Part shown: positions 34,250-44,689 of the stretch, one piece after another
Layout of the letters: every line of letters begins with the position of its first letter
Position numbering within the stretch: position 1 is the first letter of the stretch
NCBI RefSeq assembly: GCF_029962835.1
Contig: NC_080574.1
Location: forward strand, 21,798,001-21,862,000
Length of the DNA: 64,000 nt
Direction of reading: 5' to 3'
DNA from: Magnolia sinica
Taxonomy: Eukaryota; Streptophyta; Magnoliopsida; Magnoliales; Magnoliaceae
The notes under the pieces: generated by a model
Told to the model about the DNA's origin: nothing
Databases searched by the model: none
What the model saw: only the letters and a program-made list of their open reading frames with translations
Translations under genes and position numbers: made by a program

Positions 34250-34725
34250 CGAATCCACCCAAATCCCGCCTAACCAGCTACGCGTGAGGATCTATTTTTC
34301 GTATGAAGAGAAAAAACCATAGAAGGATAGAATTCATCTTTCGGTACAAAGAGAAAAGCAACGCTTGCGAGTGAGTGGGGACACGGTTCCACAACTCCAC
34401 ATCTATGAAAGACCATAACCGTTCATGGGATGGGCCCAATCGCATGGGGCCATGATCTAATAGATCAACTGCTGGGGCACACATTTGTAGACTTGGATGT
34501 AGACAATCCACTATCATTTTCAACTATGCATTTTCTTCTGTACACCTTTACCCACCTAATGGACGAACGGTCTTAGTTTCAGGCCGAAATGTGTACTATG
34601 GTATGGCCCAGATCTTGACCCTGCACATGTGCCCCACTGATACTGGTTATTCCACTCGCCTTAGCTGTTGTTGATTTTTTATTTTTTATTTTCTTTATCG
34701 AGCAATCAGAGCTCACGGCCGGTTG
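34250..34725. repeat. Dispersed repeat, copy 1 of 2 (see 47700-48173)
   Basis: About 470 bp of unidentified sequence is shared in direct orientation with 47700-48173. Shared runs include ACACATTTGTAGACTTGGA, TTACCCACCTAATGGACGAA and CTCACGGCCGGTTGA. Confidence 0.75.
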
Positions 34726-34784
34726 AGACGCGGACAAGGCGGTGTTGACCACGCCACCCCTACTGGCTGTGTGGTGATGTGTCG

Positions 34785-35190
34785 GGAGTTGTGGGGCTCA
34801 ATTCATTTCATATCCATGCTGTTAATTCATTTTTTTACAGCTCCTTTTACGGCATCAATCCCAAAATGAAGTAGATGGGAAGCTCAAGTAGACCACACCA
34901 CAGGCAATAGCAGAGATAATGACATCCACCATTGAAATCTTCTTAGGGCCCACTGTAATGTTTATTTTCCATATAACCTGTTGATAAGGTCACACTGACC
35001 TGGATGAAGGGAAAACACAAATATAAGCTTGATGCAAAACTTTTGCGAGCCTCAAAATTTTTGTAATGTTTATCATTCAACCATCACTATTTCTTGTGGT
35101 GTGACTTATTGAGCTTCAGATCTTTTTTATTTTTGGGTCCATGACCTAAAATGAGCTGGCCAAACAGATGAATGGCATGGAAAAAAAAAA
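34785..35190. repeat. GGGCCCAC-family repeat
   Basis: It has CAAGTAGACCACACCACAGG, GGTCACACTGACCTGGATGA and CAAATATAAGCTTGATGC in family order. An inverted right arm (TGTGACTTATTGAGCTTC) leads to ATGGAAAAAAAAAAACAC. Confidence 0.65.
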
Positions 35191-35336
35191 ACACATGCAT
35201 CATTGTATACCCCACAGTACCCAACACATCAACCCACCACCGCTGTAGTTGGGGCAACACCACCTCATCGGCGTCCCTTCAAAGATTCGGACGTGGATTG
35301 CCTGTGACTCACCGGAGGGGCCCACACAGTAACACC

Positions 35337-35414
35337 GATGCACAAATTCACTACGTGGACCTTATAGGGATGCTCACGATAAATTCACTTTGTCCGTTAG
35401 TTTCTCAGCTTTAT
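35337..35414. repeat. Direct repeat, copy 1 (see 38706-38786)
   Basis: GATGCACAAATTCACTACG through TTAGTTTCTCAGCTTTAT recurs at 38706-38786 with about six differences. Confidence 0.75.
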
Positions 35415-35417
35415 TGA

Positions 35418-35535
35418 TCCGAACAGTTTTTGGATCGAGATCGGGTGATGGTAAATCCGAACCGATACGATCCGAAAACCCGATCCAGATGGATCTAGAC
35501 CGGACCGATCCGACCCGATCAGAACTATACATCAT
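35418..35535. repeat. CGATCC-rich repeat fragment
   Basis: Dense GATCCGA / ACCCGATCC words give a short GC-rich stretch. It resembles the longer CGGGTC-rich elements at 36483-36700 and 38098-38310. Confidence 0.5.
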
Positions 35536-35539
35536 GACA

Positions 35540-35960
35540 AATCTGTTCATAAAATGCTTCTTTTAAACGACGATAGTGATTGGATGATCCAAACCGTCTA
35601 CAGAGTGGCAAGAAAACATGGATGGAAATGATTGTAAATAGAAGATAGGCCCGATTACAGGTAGTTAGAACCATCTGATTGTTGTTATTTTTTCACAGTA
35701 GTATAATAAGAGTGGACTAAACCTATTGGACAGTTTAGATAGGTGACGTGGATGCTAAAAAATTCCAAATCAACAATGTGCATGGAACAATTCTATACAC
35801 TTGGATGCATGGATCATAACTCTAGTAGGTGTGGATAGTATAGAGTAGGTGTGGATAGGATAGGTAGCCTTAGGTGTGAATAGAGGATTTACTGGTGCAC
35901 ACAACACTATATAGTTGTTGTACGTTATAGCTATAGGTACGTGTCGTGCGGAGACAGGCA
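35540..35960. other. Unassigned sequence with short duplications
   Basis: No gene is supported. The block TAGTAGGTGTGGATAG is repeated near 35824-35860. The right end merges into the next MITE-like repeat. Confidence 0.4.
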
Positions 35961-35964
35961 CTAA

Positions 35965-36410
35965 CGCTCCTCGAGCTTTGAGTTGTACGAACGGTTCAAA
36001 GGAGATCAAAGTTATATGGGCCCACAGTGATGTATTTATTATATCTACACCGTTCATATATTTTTAAAGATAATTATAGAGCATTATCCAAAAAAATTGA
36101 TTTTCACCGTTAAACAATTTGTAGGGCCCACCATAACGTTTATTTTCCATCCAATATCTATTCATAAGGTCACAGAGACCTGAATTAAGAGGAAAAACAA
36201 ATTTCGAATTGATTCAAAACTTTTATGAAATCGTGACCCCAAAAAGGGTTTCAATGGTAGACATTCAATTCCCACTGCTTTTTTCAGTGTGGTCCACTTG
36301 ATAGTTATATCTGTCTTATTTTTCGTCTCAAGCCTTAAAACAAGCTTGCCAAATGGAATGATGGTTTGGATATAACGCATACCCCATGATCAGACCCACG
36401 GAACTTGCTA
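35965..36410. repeat. GGGCCCAC-family repeat, CTCCTCGAGC subfamily
   Basis: It starts with ACGCTCCTCGAGCTTTGAG, then GAACGGTTCAAAGGAGATCA and TATGGGCCCACAGTGATG. The centre (AAGGTCACAGAGACCTGAA) and inverted right arm (GTGTGGTCCACTTGATAG) are present. The same 5' module recurs near 37490, 37885, 38315 and 48285. Confidence 0.7.
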
Positions 36411-36482
36411 ACGTTAACGGGAACTTGCTAACGTTAACCCCGGCCCTTTCGTGCATAGCACGTCACAGCTGCGCGCGTCAAC

Positions 36483-36700
36483 TAGAGCTGGGCAAAAGAG
36501 ACCCGATCCGGTGGATCCAACCCGATCAGAACCGAACCGACGGTCTGGATCAGTGCTGATCGGGTAGCTCCATTCAGATCCGAAATCTTTCGGGTCGACT
36601 TCGAATTGCACCTGATCCGACCCGACCCGACCCGACCCGAAAACCCGATCCGAATGGATCCGGACAGATCCGAACCTACCCGATCCGGAGTAGCTCTTAT
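36483..36700. repeat. CGGGTC-rich hAT-like MITE
   Basis: It begins CTAGAGCTGGGCAAAAGAG and is built of GATCCGACCCGA / CGGGTCGG words, including a (GACCC)n run near 36620. Its left end resembles the TAGAGNTGGGCA termini of other small elements here. The right boundary is unclear. Confidence 0.5.
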
Positions 36701-36704
36701 TGAT

Positions 36705-36840
36705 ACTTCTACTTTTCCCTATGGTATGGTCCGCTCGAGCTTTGAATATGCATCGATTTTGGGTTCAACGACTAAAATGATTTTCAAAAACGAATGGACG
36801 ACGTGGATAAACCACATGCATTCAAGGTGGGCCTCAACAA
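36705..36840. repeat. GGGCCCAC-family repeat, right-arm fragment
   Basis: GGTATGGTCCGCTCGAGCTT to CAAGGTGGGCC follows the inverted arm of the family. Confidence 0.5.
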
Positions 36841-36954
36841 TACTTACTGTATACAATAAGAAAGTGTTTGCTGGTGTACCGCACACAGCTATGTACAGCT
36901 GGCTATAGGCACGTGTCGTACCAAGACGACTCGTTGGGAAGTGAAAACGAATTC

Positions 36955-37468
36955 GCTACTCCCTGCCACCAGCCAATGGCTGGCGGTCGATGCTCTGTGG
37001 GCCCCACTATGATGTATTTGTTTCATCAATGCCGTTCAATTATTTTTCTAGATCATTATATGTTATTACACAAAAAATGAGGTATATCCCAATCTCAAGT
37101 GGACCACATTATAGGAAACAGTGTTGAATGTACGTCAACCATTAAAAAAATTTTAGGGCCCATAAAAGTATTGGATCAAGCTGATCTTTGGTTTTTTCCC
37201 TTCATCTGGGTCTTTATGACCTAATCAACAATTTGGATGTCAAATAAACAGTGCAGTGGGCCTTAGTATGATTTAAATGATGGATATCCAATCACTATTG
37301 TTTTCCTGTGGTGTGGTCCACCTGAGATTTATCTCCCTATGATAATTCAGTTATAGCACTAAAATCATCTTTAAAAATGGATGAACGGAAGGGATGAGAT
37401 ACATACATCATGATGGGGCCCACAGATCACCGACCACTGGCCACGGGGCCGGTGTCAGGGGGAGTAGC
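36955..37468. repeat. Full-length GGGCCCAC-family palindromic MITE
   Basis: The left end GCTACTCCCTGCCACCAGCC matches the inverse of the right end (GGCTACTCCCCCTGACACC). The arms contain TGTGGGCCCCACTATGATG, CTCAAGTGGACCACATTATA and their inverses (GTGTGGTCCACCTGAGATT; CATGATGGGGCCCACAG). The unique centre includes GGATCAAGCTGATCTTTGG. This is the clearest complete copy of the commonest repeat in the window. Confidence 0.8.
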
Positions 37469-37484
37469 CAATCCGTCCCGTCTT

Positions 37485-38100
37485 CAGTGTGCTGGCGCTC
37501 CTCAAGCTGTGACTTGTACGAACGGTTCAAAGGTGATCAAAGTTATATGGCCCTCCAGTGATGTATTTATTATATCTACACCGTTGATACATATTTAGAG
37601 ATCATTTTAGAGCATTATCCAAAAAAATGGACCATATCCAAAGATCATCTGGACCACACCACAAATACCAACAGATAATGATTTTCAGTGTGGTCCCACT
37701 ACTTTTTCCAGTGTGGTCCACTTGATAGTCGGATCTATCTTATTTTTTGTCTCAAGCCTTAACACTAGCTCGCCAAATGGATGGACAGTTTGGATCTAAC
37801 ACATATTCCATGATCAAACCTACATAACTAAAGACATCTTTTCATGGGCAACAAGTTGTCGCAGTTGTCGTGCAAAGCACGTTTGCCGCTGTAGAGCCTC
37901 GTGCTCCGAGATGTACGAACGGCTCAAATGATATCAATCTCATATGGGCCCCACAATGATGTATTTATTATATCCATACCATTTATCCATTTTGCATGAT
38001 CATTTTAAATCATTTGGAAAAAAAATAAAACATATCTAAAGCTAAAATGATCACACCGAAAATAGCAATGGGATAATAATTTTCACAGTTTTTAACCATT
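37485..38100. repeat. Two partial GGGCCCAC-family repeats
   Basis: The copy at about 37485-37835 (CTCCTCAAGCTGTGACTTG start) retains both arms around a short centre. The copy at about 37880-38100 (GTGCTCCGAGATGTACGAA start) has only the left arm before merging with a CGGGTC-rich element. Confidence 0.6.
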
Positions 38101-38310
38101 CGAATCCCACCTAACCCGATCCGACTCGGTTTCTTTGAACGAGTCGGATGCGGTTCGGGTCAGACCAACCGTGTGTCGGGTCGGATTGAGTCCTATGTTC
38201 CGGACTCGGTCCCGGATCAGAACGGATTCGGATCAGCCCAGTTAGCTTTCGGATAGGATCAGGTTAGCCCTAATCCAATCCGACTCGGTCCAATGCCCAC
38301 CTCTAGCGTC
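38098..38310. repeat. CGGACTCGG-rich hAT-like MITE fragment
   Basis: It is built from CCGATCCGACTCGG-type words and ends GGTCCAATGCCCACCTCTA, the inverse of a TAGAGGTGGGCA terminus. Confidence 0.5.
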
Positions 38311-38314
38311 AACA

Positions 38315-38520
38315 CAACTGTACCGCCTCGAGCTCCGAGTTGTACGAATGGCTTAAATGAAATTAACATTACATGGGCCCCACAATAATGTATTTATTAG
38401 ATCCATACTGTTTATCCATTTTCTGCTATCATTTTCGAGCATTTGGACAAAAAATGAATCATATCTAAAGCTCAAATGGACCACACCGAAAATAGTAGCG
38501 ACAATAATGATTTTCACCTA
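38315..38520. repeat. GGGCCCAC-family repeat, left arm
   Basis: It starts ACCGCCTCGAGCTCCGAGTT and runs through ACATGGGCCCCACAATAATG to AAAATAGTAGCGACAATAAT, where a CGGACTCGG element joins it. The arrangement copies that at 37880-38310. Confidence 0.6.
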
Positions 38521-38705
38521 TCCGAATCATACCCATTTCGATTCGACTCGGTTCGGGTTAGGCAAACCGTACATCGAATCGGTTCGAGTCGGATACCCCG
38601 GACTCGATCCCGGATCGGATCGAGCTTGGGTCAGCCCAAGGTTATTTCGGACCGGGTCGAGTTGGACCGAATCCGATCCGACTCGGTCCGATGCCCAACT
38701 CTATA
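38521..38705. repeat. CGGACTCGG-rich hAT-like MITE fragment
   Basis: It has the same composition as 38098-38310 and ends GGTCCGATGCCCAACTCTA. Confidence 0.5.
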
Positions 38706-38786
38706 CACTGATGCACAAATTCACTCCGTGGACGTTATAGAGATGCTCACGGTAAATTCACTTTGTCCATTAGTTTCTCAGCTTTA
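38706..38786. repeat. Direct repeat, copy 2 (see 35337-35414)
   Basis: It repeats GATGCACAAATTCACTCCG through TTAGTTTCTCAGCTTTAT. An inverted partial copy (GAGAAACTAATGGTCGGAGT) lies near 39090, so the unit is probably the arm of a palindromic MITE. Confidence 0.7.
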
Positions 38787-38839
38787 TAAATGGAAAGGGA
38801 TCGAAAATACAGGTAGATACTGGCAACGTGATAGGAAAT

Positions 38840-39080
38840 TTTGAGAATGAAAATGTCAACGGTTGGAAACATCCCCAAGCCCAGCATGATGCTAATTATA
38901 AGCCATCCAAACCGTTTATAATTTTTTTAATACTGGGAAAAACTGTGGCACAAATATAATCCTATACAAAACTTCTGTGGTCCGGACAAAGTTTCCAATG
39001 GTAGGCTTCAATCCATGCTGTTTTTCATCGTGTGGCTCACATGAGTTTTGTATCTGGTTGAATTTTTGAGTCCTGTTCTA
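38840..39080. repeat. GGGCCCAC-family repeat, partial
   Basis: The right half is recognisable: ACAAAACTTCTGTGGTCC, CCAATGGTAGGCTTCAATCC and GTGTGGCTCACATGAGTTTT. Confidence 0.5.
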
Positions 39081-39254
39081 TTGTTATGTTGAGAAACTAA
39101 TGGTCGGAGTGGATTTCTCATGGGAATCTGTGTAGCCCACAGCTTCCCACCACAGAAACTTCAATCCGCTTCCCAAAGAATCTTGACGGTTGGAAGTGTC
39201 CAAGGTAACGGTTGCGGGTGAGAAAAGCAAGAAGCCGGATTGCCGGTAACCCTG

Positions 39255-39735
39255 ACTGCCGTTGGAGCGGATTAGGTCCGCCCATACCGTGGGGCCCATA
39301 CTGATGCATGTATTATATATCCACTCCGTCCATTCATATTTCCGGGTCATTTTAGAGCATGGCCCCATAAATGAAGTAAATCCAGTTCTCAGTCAGACTA
39401 TACCATAAGAAACCGTAGTGATTGGCCATTAATGGCACACAAAAGTTTCGGATCAAACTGATATTTGTTTTTCTCTTCATGAAGGTTTATATTACATTAT
39501 CAAAAGGTTGGGTGGCAAATAAACATCGGCAAAACATTATGGTGAGCCCTACGAAGTTTTTAATTGTACAACGTCCAATCAACACTGTTTCCTACGGAAT
39601 GGTCCACTAGATAATTGAATCTACTTCAATTTTGGGATTATGATAAAAAATGATTTGAAAAAATAGATAAATGGTATAGATATAGAATACATGCATCAAG
39701 GTAGGCCCCACGGTAAGGGCTGCACGGTGAGGCTA
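39255..39735. repeat. GGGCCCAC-family repeat, near full length
   Basis: It begins CCGTGGGGCCCATACTGATG and has GGATCAAACTGATATTTG in the centre. It ends with the inverse arm (GAATACATGCATCAAGGTAG, then GCCCCACGGT). Confidence 0.7.
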
Positions 39736-40102
39736 GGTCTGCACCTATTTCCTTCCTAGACTACAATGATGTTTGTATTACATTGAGACCCTTTATAGGG
39801 TTATTCCTAGGGGTGCACATTCAACCGGTAGAACTGTGGAACCTGACCGGAATCGACCAAATGGTCCAGTTTGGTCTGGTTCTAGAGTGCATCGGTTCCA
39901 GTTTTGGTTCCAAAAATTAAATAACTGTTTAGTTCGGTTCGGTTCCAATTTAGGGGTATGTAGAACTGAACCGAACCGTGGATCCAATTTGTAGAACTGA
40001 ACCATGGAACTGAACCTAGAACCGTGAGTTTACAATATATTTTAGTTATATATTTGACTCATGATTTATGGTTTACAATGCACCTTTTGATTATTTTCAT
40101 AA

Positions 40103-41561
40103 AGGCCTGTTTGGATTCGCATATAGTAATGTAGTACAATGTAAAACTATCCCGTTATGGTATCCGTGACACTGTAGCAAGTTAGCGTGGGAATTGTGAT
40201 TACCACTCACAGTGTTTGGGTAAGAATGCACTTGCATACGTCAACATTTTGAATTTCAACACTCAATGTTTGGGAGTGGAGTCTTGGTCTTGCTACACTC
40301 AAGAACACGAACGTCATCACAATCATCCTTTCAATCTCTTACATCTCTCTAGCTTCAAAGATGAAAAAATCCACCTTCTCTTTAACTAGTTTTCAGGTTT
40401 AAAAAAAGGATTAAACAGAAAAAACCCATTGCAAATCGATTTTGATTCGATTCAATGCAACAGAGCGAGGAGGGAATCATCTTCGATACGCAGGCGATTC
40501 AACGCATGGAGCTTCTAATTCTCGGTGTGTTGAAATGGCGGATACGATCGGTGACGCCTTTCGCATTCCTCCTATTCTTCCTCTCGTTTTTCAAACAGAA
40601 CGACCCTCCATTGAAGCAGGCTTTAAAAGCTATGGCTACAGAAATCGTTTTCAAAGCTCAGAACGGTAGAAAAGTCGGATCTTTTCCTCTTTCTTAGCTT
40701 TTTCTTGAATTAAATCGAATTGGATTTCTCTAATCTTCGGCTGTGATTGCAGAAGTCAAGATCTTAGAGCATAAACCGTCTGAATCGCTGCTTCAGCACT
40801 ACTCCTTGCTTCCCACGAGCTTTCCCCCCCTGCAATTTCCTTGTTTTCAAAAGGGGATTTCTTCCTGTGTATATATAAATAAAGTAAGACAAAGCACAGG
40901 AAAAAAAATCGCAGCTTTTATCTAAATTTCTCCAATTTTTATATTTTTATTTTTGCTTGGGTTTGTAGGAGAAGCTGTTGGATTGCTACAATCTGATGCA
41001 AGGTGTGGTAATGGACGGTTACGAATCGATCTTGTTGGATGAGGTATGGAGTTTGGAGACGCCAGTCAATGTCCTTGACCGTCATTCCCTGAGTTTGGAA
41101 AGCAAGAAAACCAGCCGCATCAGCATTGGATGCGCTATTACAAGATCGGAAGCATGGATAAAGAAGAGAAAGATAATGCGCTATTACGAGAAAATCGATC
41201 TTTTGGATTTTTTTCATCTAGCCAGAAAGATGCAAGAGATTGGAATTCAGCGACGGAAGGAGGGAACGGATTTGTGATGATGTCGAAGGAAAGTGCAGTT
41301 GAGACAGATCTTGTAGATCCTGAGCTTGTGGAGGGCAAGATTACATCTCTCTGATACGGCGGTGCAGTGCAATGAAAGCACTGCATGGCAGCCTGCATTG
41401 TCTTCTAATTGCGGAGACGCGTGGATGACCCAAAATGGTTCGGGCGACGTACTCGGCCGCCAGCAAACCACGTGTTGATGTTTGGATTCAAACCTCATTA
41501 AATGTATATTTTATTAAAATATACAGTACTCTACCACCTGGGCCGAAATTCAAACACGCCC
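40103..41561. mobile_element. Harbinger/Tourist-like element carrying cyclin D5 fragment
   Basis: The left end AGGCCTGTTTGGATTCG matches the inverse of the right end, GGGCGTGTTTGAATTTCG. Further similarity continues inward for about 20 bp. TAA occurs on both sides (40100-40102 and 41562-41564). The interior is mostly a host cyclin D fragment, making this a gene-capturing non-autonomous element nested in the hAT element. Confidence 0.65.
40455..41277 (+). pseudogene. CYCD5: Cyclin D5-type gene fragment, three exons
   Basis: Exon 1 (about 40455-40670) encodes IIFDTQAIQRMELLILGVLK, WRIRSVTPFAFL and LKQALKAMATEIVFKAQN, the cyclin-fold region typical of D-type cyclins (IQRMELLVLxTLxWRM.SVTPF). 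Exon 2 (about 40752-40889) has EVKILEHKPS, then IAASALLLASHELSP in a shifted frame, then FPCFQKGISSCVYINK. Exon 3 (from about 40970) encodes EKLLDCYNLMQGVVMDG and SPVNVLDRH-like PVNVLDRHSLSLES. Introns with GTAAG and TTTGTAG borders remain, so genomic DNA was captured. D cyclins activate CDKA for entry into S phase. The N-terminal cyclin box half with the LxCxE region is missing and exon 2 has frameshifts, so no active protein is expected. Confidence 0.78.
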
Positions 41562-41582
41562 TAAATGTCTTTTTTCACACCA

Positions 41583-41690
41583 TATATAATATCTAAACCA
41601 TTCATCAAATGAATCATAACACGAATGGACATGGATTAAATTATAAAATAAAACATATAATTGGGCTGGATTATAAATAGCTCAGAACCG
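41583..41690 (-). repeat. Dispersed repeat fragment matching 27160-27279 in reverse
   Basis: AATATCTAAACCATTCATCA and GACATGGATTAAATTATAAA are the reverse complement of the sequence left of Copia 2. It lies in the hAT interior, outside the nested element. Confidence 0.65.
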
Positions 41691-41824
41691 TGGAACCGAA
41701 CTGGTTTCACGGTTTGGTTCCAATTCAGAAAATCCTAGAACCACAAGAAACGGTTCGGTTTCAGTTTCACCCCAAAAACCGGACCGAACCGAACCGTGTG
41801 CACCCCAGTTATTCCCCCACTAAG

Positions 41825-42300
41825 ATGAACTGAAAACATAAAAATAGTATAATGATACAAAACATCTGTGACTCACAAATGTTTGAACGCTGGACATCAA
41901 ATCCTTACTATTTCTTGCCGTGCGGCCCACTTAAAATTTGAATCTACCTCATTTTCAGGTTCAAAGTCCTAACATGATCTGAAAAAATGGATAAACGGGG
42001 TGGATTTCCACAAACATCACGGTGGACACCAACTAGCTTCCAACTACGGTTGTGATTATATTCCATCGGCTTTCCCGTGTTTCTCACTTGCGACTCTTGC
42101 ACGGTACATATTCCTTCGGTGCTTAGAAACCAAGTATCTTGGAAGTTCGATTGCTTTCGCATTAATAATAACAGATATATTCTCCATCAAGTAGAAGGGA
42201 ATGTACACGTGGCTTAACCAGCAATCGTTGAAGGTTGGTCGTTTCATGAACGGCCGGTGACAGCTGGACCGGCTATGCACCAAGCCAACTTACAACTGGT
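41825..42300. repeat. Dispersed repeat, copy 1 of 2 (see 46160-46600)
   Basis: The first 230 bp are a GGGCCCAC-family right half (GTGCGGCCCACTTAAAATTT; AAATGGATAAACGGGGTGG). The rest, with ATCTTGGAAGTTCGATTGCT and ACACGTGGCTTAACCAGCAA, recurs in direct orientation at 46430-46590. Confidence 0.6.
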
Positions 42301-42309
42301 TACGAGCTC

Positions 42310-42525
42310 TGATTGCTCATTAGCTAAAAACAAGCAGGCACGTGAGACAGGTTGCATGTAAGCTAACCTACAACCGGTTATATGAAAACTCCACTATTTT
42401 GGGAAGCAAAAAAAGAAAGAAATGCTTTTGAGATACGCGAGGGAACCTATTCTCTCTGCATATGTTTAACATATAAAGATTACAAGACCGGTCATACACC
42501 CATCACTAGTCCTTGCACCTCTGTC
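42310..42525. other. Unassigned sequence
   Basis: No gene or element boundary recognised. The repeat GTTGCATGTAAGCTAACC / CAACTTACAACTGGTTACG near 42285-42375 suggests a small degenerate duplication. Confidence 0.35.
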
Positions 42526-42530
42526 TTTAC

Positions 42531-43220
42531 TGACGCAGGGATGAACGTGATGAGGTCGATCACCATCTTCCTCAAGGATAACTACTTCGAATCCACGAAT
42601 CTTTTCTGGACTTCTCAGAGAGACTTCTCGAATCCACTAGGAAAAAAGCAAGAAAATAAAAATAATATTCTAGAAAATTCATTGAGTAATTGATTGCCAA
42701 AATAAAGGAGACTACCACCCTTCAAATAGGGATTCAAGCCTTATAAATAGTAAATTTACTATAATATTTTAGAATTGAAGAAGTTTTAGAATTAAACTAC
42801 AACTAAAACTCTTTAAAATTCGTAACTTACTATAAATATTAAATTTACTACTTATATTAGGTGTGGCCTAATTTTTCAGAACACTTTTCACGTTGGACAC
42901 AACTCCTAAAGCCCAACGGATGAAAAGTTACAATCAAACCAAAACTTAATAAAAATAGAAAAAACGAAAATAAATATGAAATTGGACCATTGATATGATG
43001 GAATCTGGGAAATTCAACATGGGCAACACGGCATAGCCAGGTTGGTTAGCTAAAGTAGCTCGTACTACCCCAAAATCATAGATGGTATGTCGAGTAACTC
43101 ATTCCAGTTTGCAAGATATGCTTGTTTTAAGGTTTTAACAGTCTTGATGACTTCTGCCTCTTATCAGGCCTTCTCTGGTCCACCTTGGACATGAAAGTGT
43201 CTATGACCCGCTTTACATCA
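42531..43220 (-). repeat. Solo LTR of the Gypsy family, 690 bp
   Basis: It starts TGACGCAGGGATGAACGTGA and ends CTTTACATCA. It is flanked by the perfect 5-bp duplication TTTAC (42526-42530 and 43221-43225). It is homologous to the LTR at 23997-24721. No internal sequence remains, so LTR-LTR recombination removed the body of the element. Confidence 0.92.
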
Positions 43221-43229
43221 TTTACCTAC

Positions 43230-44040
43230 TCATCCATCGGCCTAGGTCTTGGAATTGCTCAAGTTGCAGCTTCGGATCATTCCTCTTTTAGAATTCCAGA
43301 AATTGGAACTGAAACAATAGTAAGTATGCGAACTTCAAACCTCTCCAAATGCGAATTGAAACAATAGCACCCTTTCTGCTTCAGATAACCCAATGGTACA
43401 CTTACATGCTACAATAATAGTTTTAATGTAGAGAGAATGGGTGCCGCAGCTGTAGCTAGTGGCACTTAAGCCGCGTCCACCCCGTTTAGATCTTCTGGCG
43501 TGATTCCCATAGGTGGGCCACAATGTACAAAACATACGTGGGGCTAGGAAAGAGTGTTTTAGTTGTACATTTGTCTCATGCATAAGCAGTGTGTCCCATC
43601 TAATTATGAAAAGCCTAGATTTCATACACGGGTGCTTGCCGGTCGACCCGCAACGCTCCAGACGCGTGTGGGACAAAGATTGAAAATCCGTTCCGCGTAT
43701 CTTATTGATAATCTCTGAAACCAGGTCATATCTCCCATATCAGGCCCATACAAGTGAATTATTCGTTGATGAAACCGGTTTTGTATCAGGCCATGTGTAC
43801 AGGCTTCACACCACACTATAAACCTTGGTCTAAGGGTTAGCTCACTTCGCAAGTCCAGGTCATGCATATGCATGGACTCTTGAGGGTGAGCAACCGCACT
43901 TCAATTGATAATAAGATAATAATTATGATATTAATCCATTAATGAAAGACAAAATTAGTGAGGAATTAAAAGAAGATACTTCTTTTTCCCATGGTATCAT
44001 GATCCATATTGTAAAGGAGCATGTGGGATTGAGATGTAAC
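43230..44040. other. Unassigned sequence
   Basis: No protein-coding gene, RNA gene or bounded repeat was recognised. The open frames near 43335-43676 and 43622-43873 overlap on the same strand and resemble nothing known. Confidence 0.4.
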
Positions 44041-44044
44041 TTAT

Positions 44045-44660
44045 GTGATCTACTTTGTATTTTATTTAATGGATAAGTTCGACGGTGCCTTCCTCACTAA
44101 AACATACTTCATACATACACGTGGTGAAGTTCACGTATTATTGAATGGCATGTTGGATTTAAGTATTAGTAAAGATATTATTGTGGCATTAAAAATTTAT
44201 TTGGCTAAAATTTTGATACGAAAGATTTGGGTGTTGCTAATTAAACTCTTGGATGACTGTACTTAAAGCAAAGGAGCATAAAAGTCTAACTAGTTTAGAA
44301 GTGATATGTTGGAAGAGTAAAGAATTTTAATCTAGTCAGTATTTCATTTTTTATCGGGTGCAAGCTATCTTTAAATAAATGCTCTAACAGAGAAGTGGAG
44401 AAGGTGAATATATCTCGATTATCATATTCATCAATGGTATGAAGCCTTATATTTTCCATGGTTTATACCAAAATAAGCATTGTGCAAGCGGTGGGAGTAG
44501 TTAGTAAATATTTGACAAAGCCAAGTAGAGATTAGTAGATTGTTGTGAAGTGGATCATTCGTTACTTGAAAGGTATTTCTGAGATGACTATGTGTTATAA
44601 TGGACAAAATTTAAAGTTGGTTGGGCTCGTAGATGTATATTGCACAAGAGATTGTGATTA
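44045..44660 (+). pseudogene. Copia pol fragment (fossil)
   Basis: Short stretches match the C-terminal half of Copia reverse transcriptase and the start of RNase H: a KDLGVAN-like block near 44230, then a CTRPDI-like to LTKPS-like region, then VKWIIRYLKG and TSEMTMCYNGQN near 44540-44610. It is a heavily broken remnant. The rest of the element is missing except for a probable LTR downstream. Confidence 0.7.
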
Positions 44661-44689
44661 AAAAATAATATAAATAAAAAAAATCCAGT

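Larger units (their letters stand above)
39808..41807. mobile_element. hAT-type element, 2.0 kb, carrying a nested element and cyclin fragment
   Basis: The ends are TAGGGGTGCACA and (inverse) TGGGGTGCACA, flanked by a perfect 8-bp duplication GTTATTCC at 39800-39807 and 41808-41815. The terminal 200 bp on each side are GAACCG/CGGTTC-rich inverted sequences. There is no hAT transposase, so it moved using another element's enzyme. Inside lies a Harbinger-like element (40103-41561) and a stretch at 41583-41690 shared with 27190-27279. Confidence 0.88.

Noticed and set aside
40442-41277. Functional cyclin D gene
   Set aside because: The N-terminal part with the LxCxE region is missing, exon 2 changes frame, and the fragment lies inside nested transposons.
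43335-43873. Two overlapping open frames as a host gene
   Set aside because: No recognisable motif is present, the frames overlap on the same strand, and no splice pattern or neighbouring exon could be supported.
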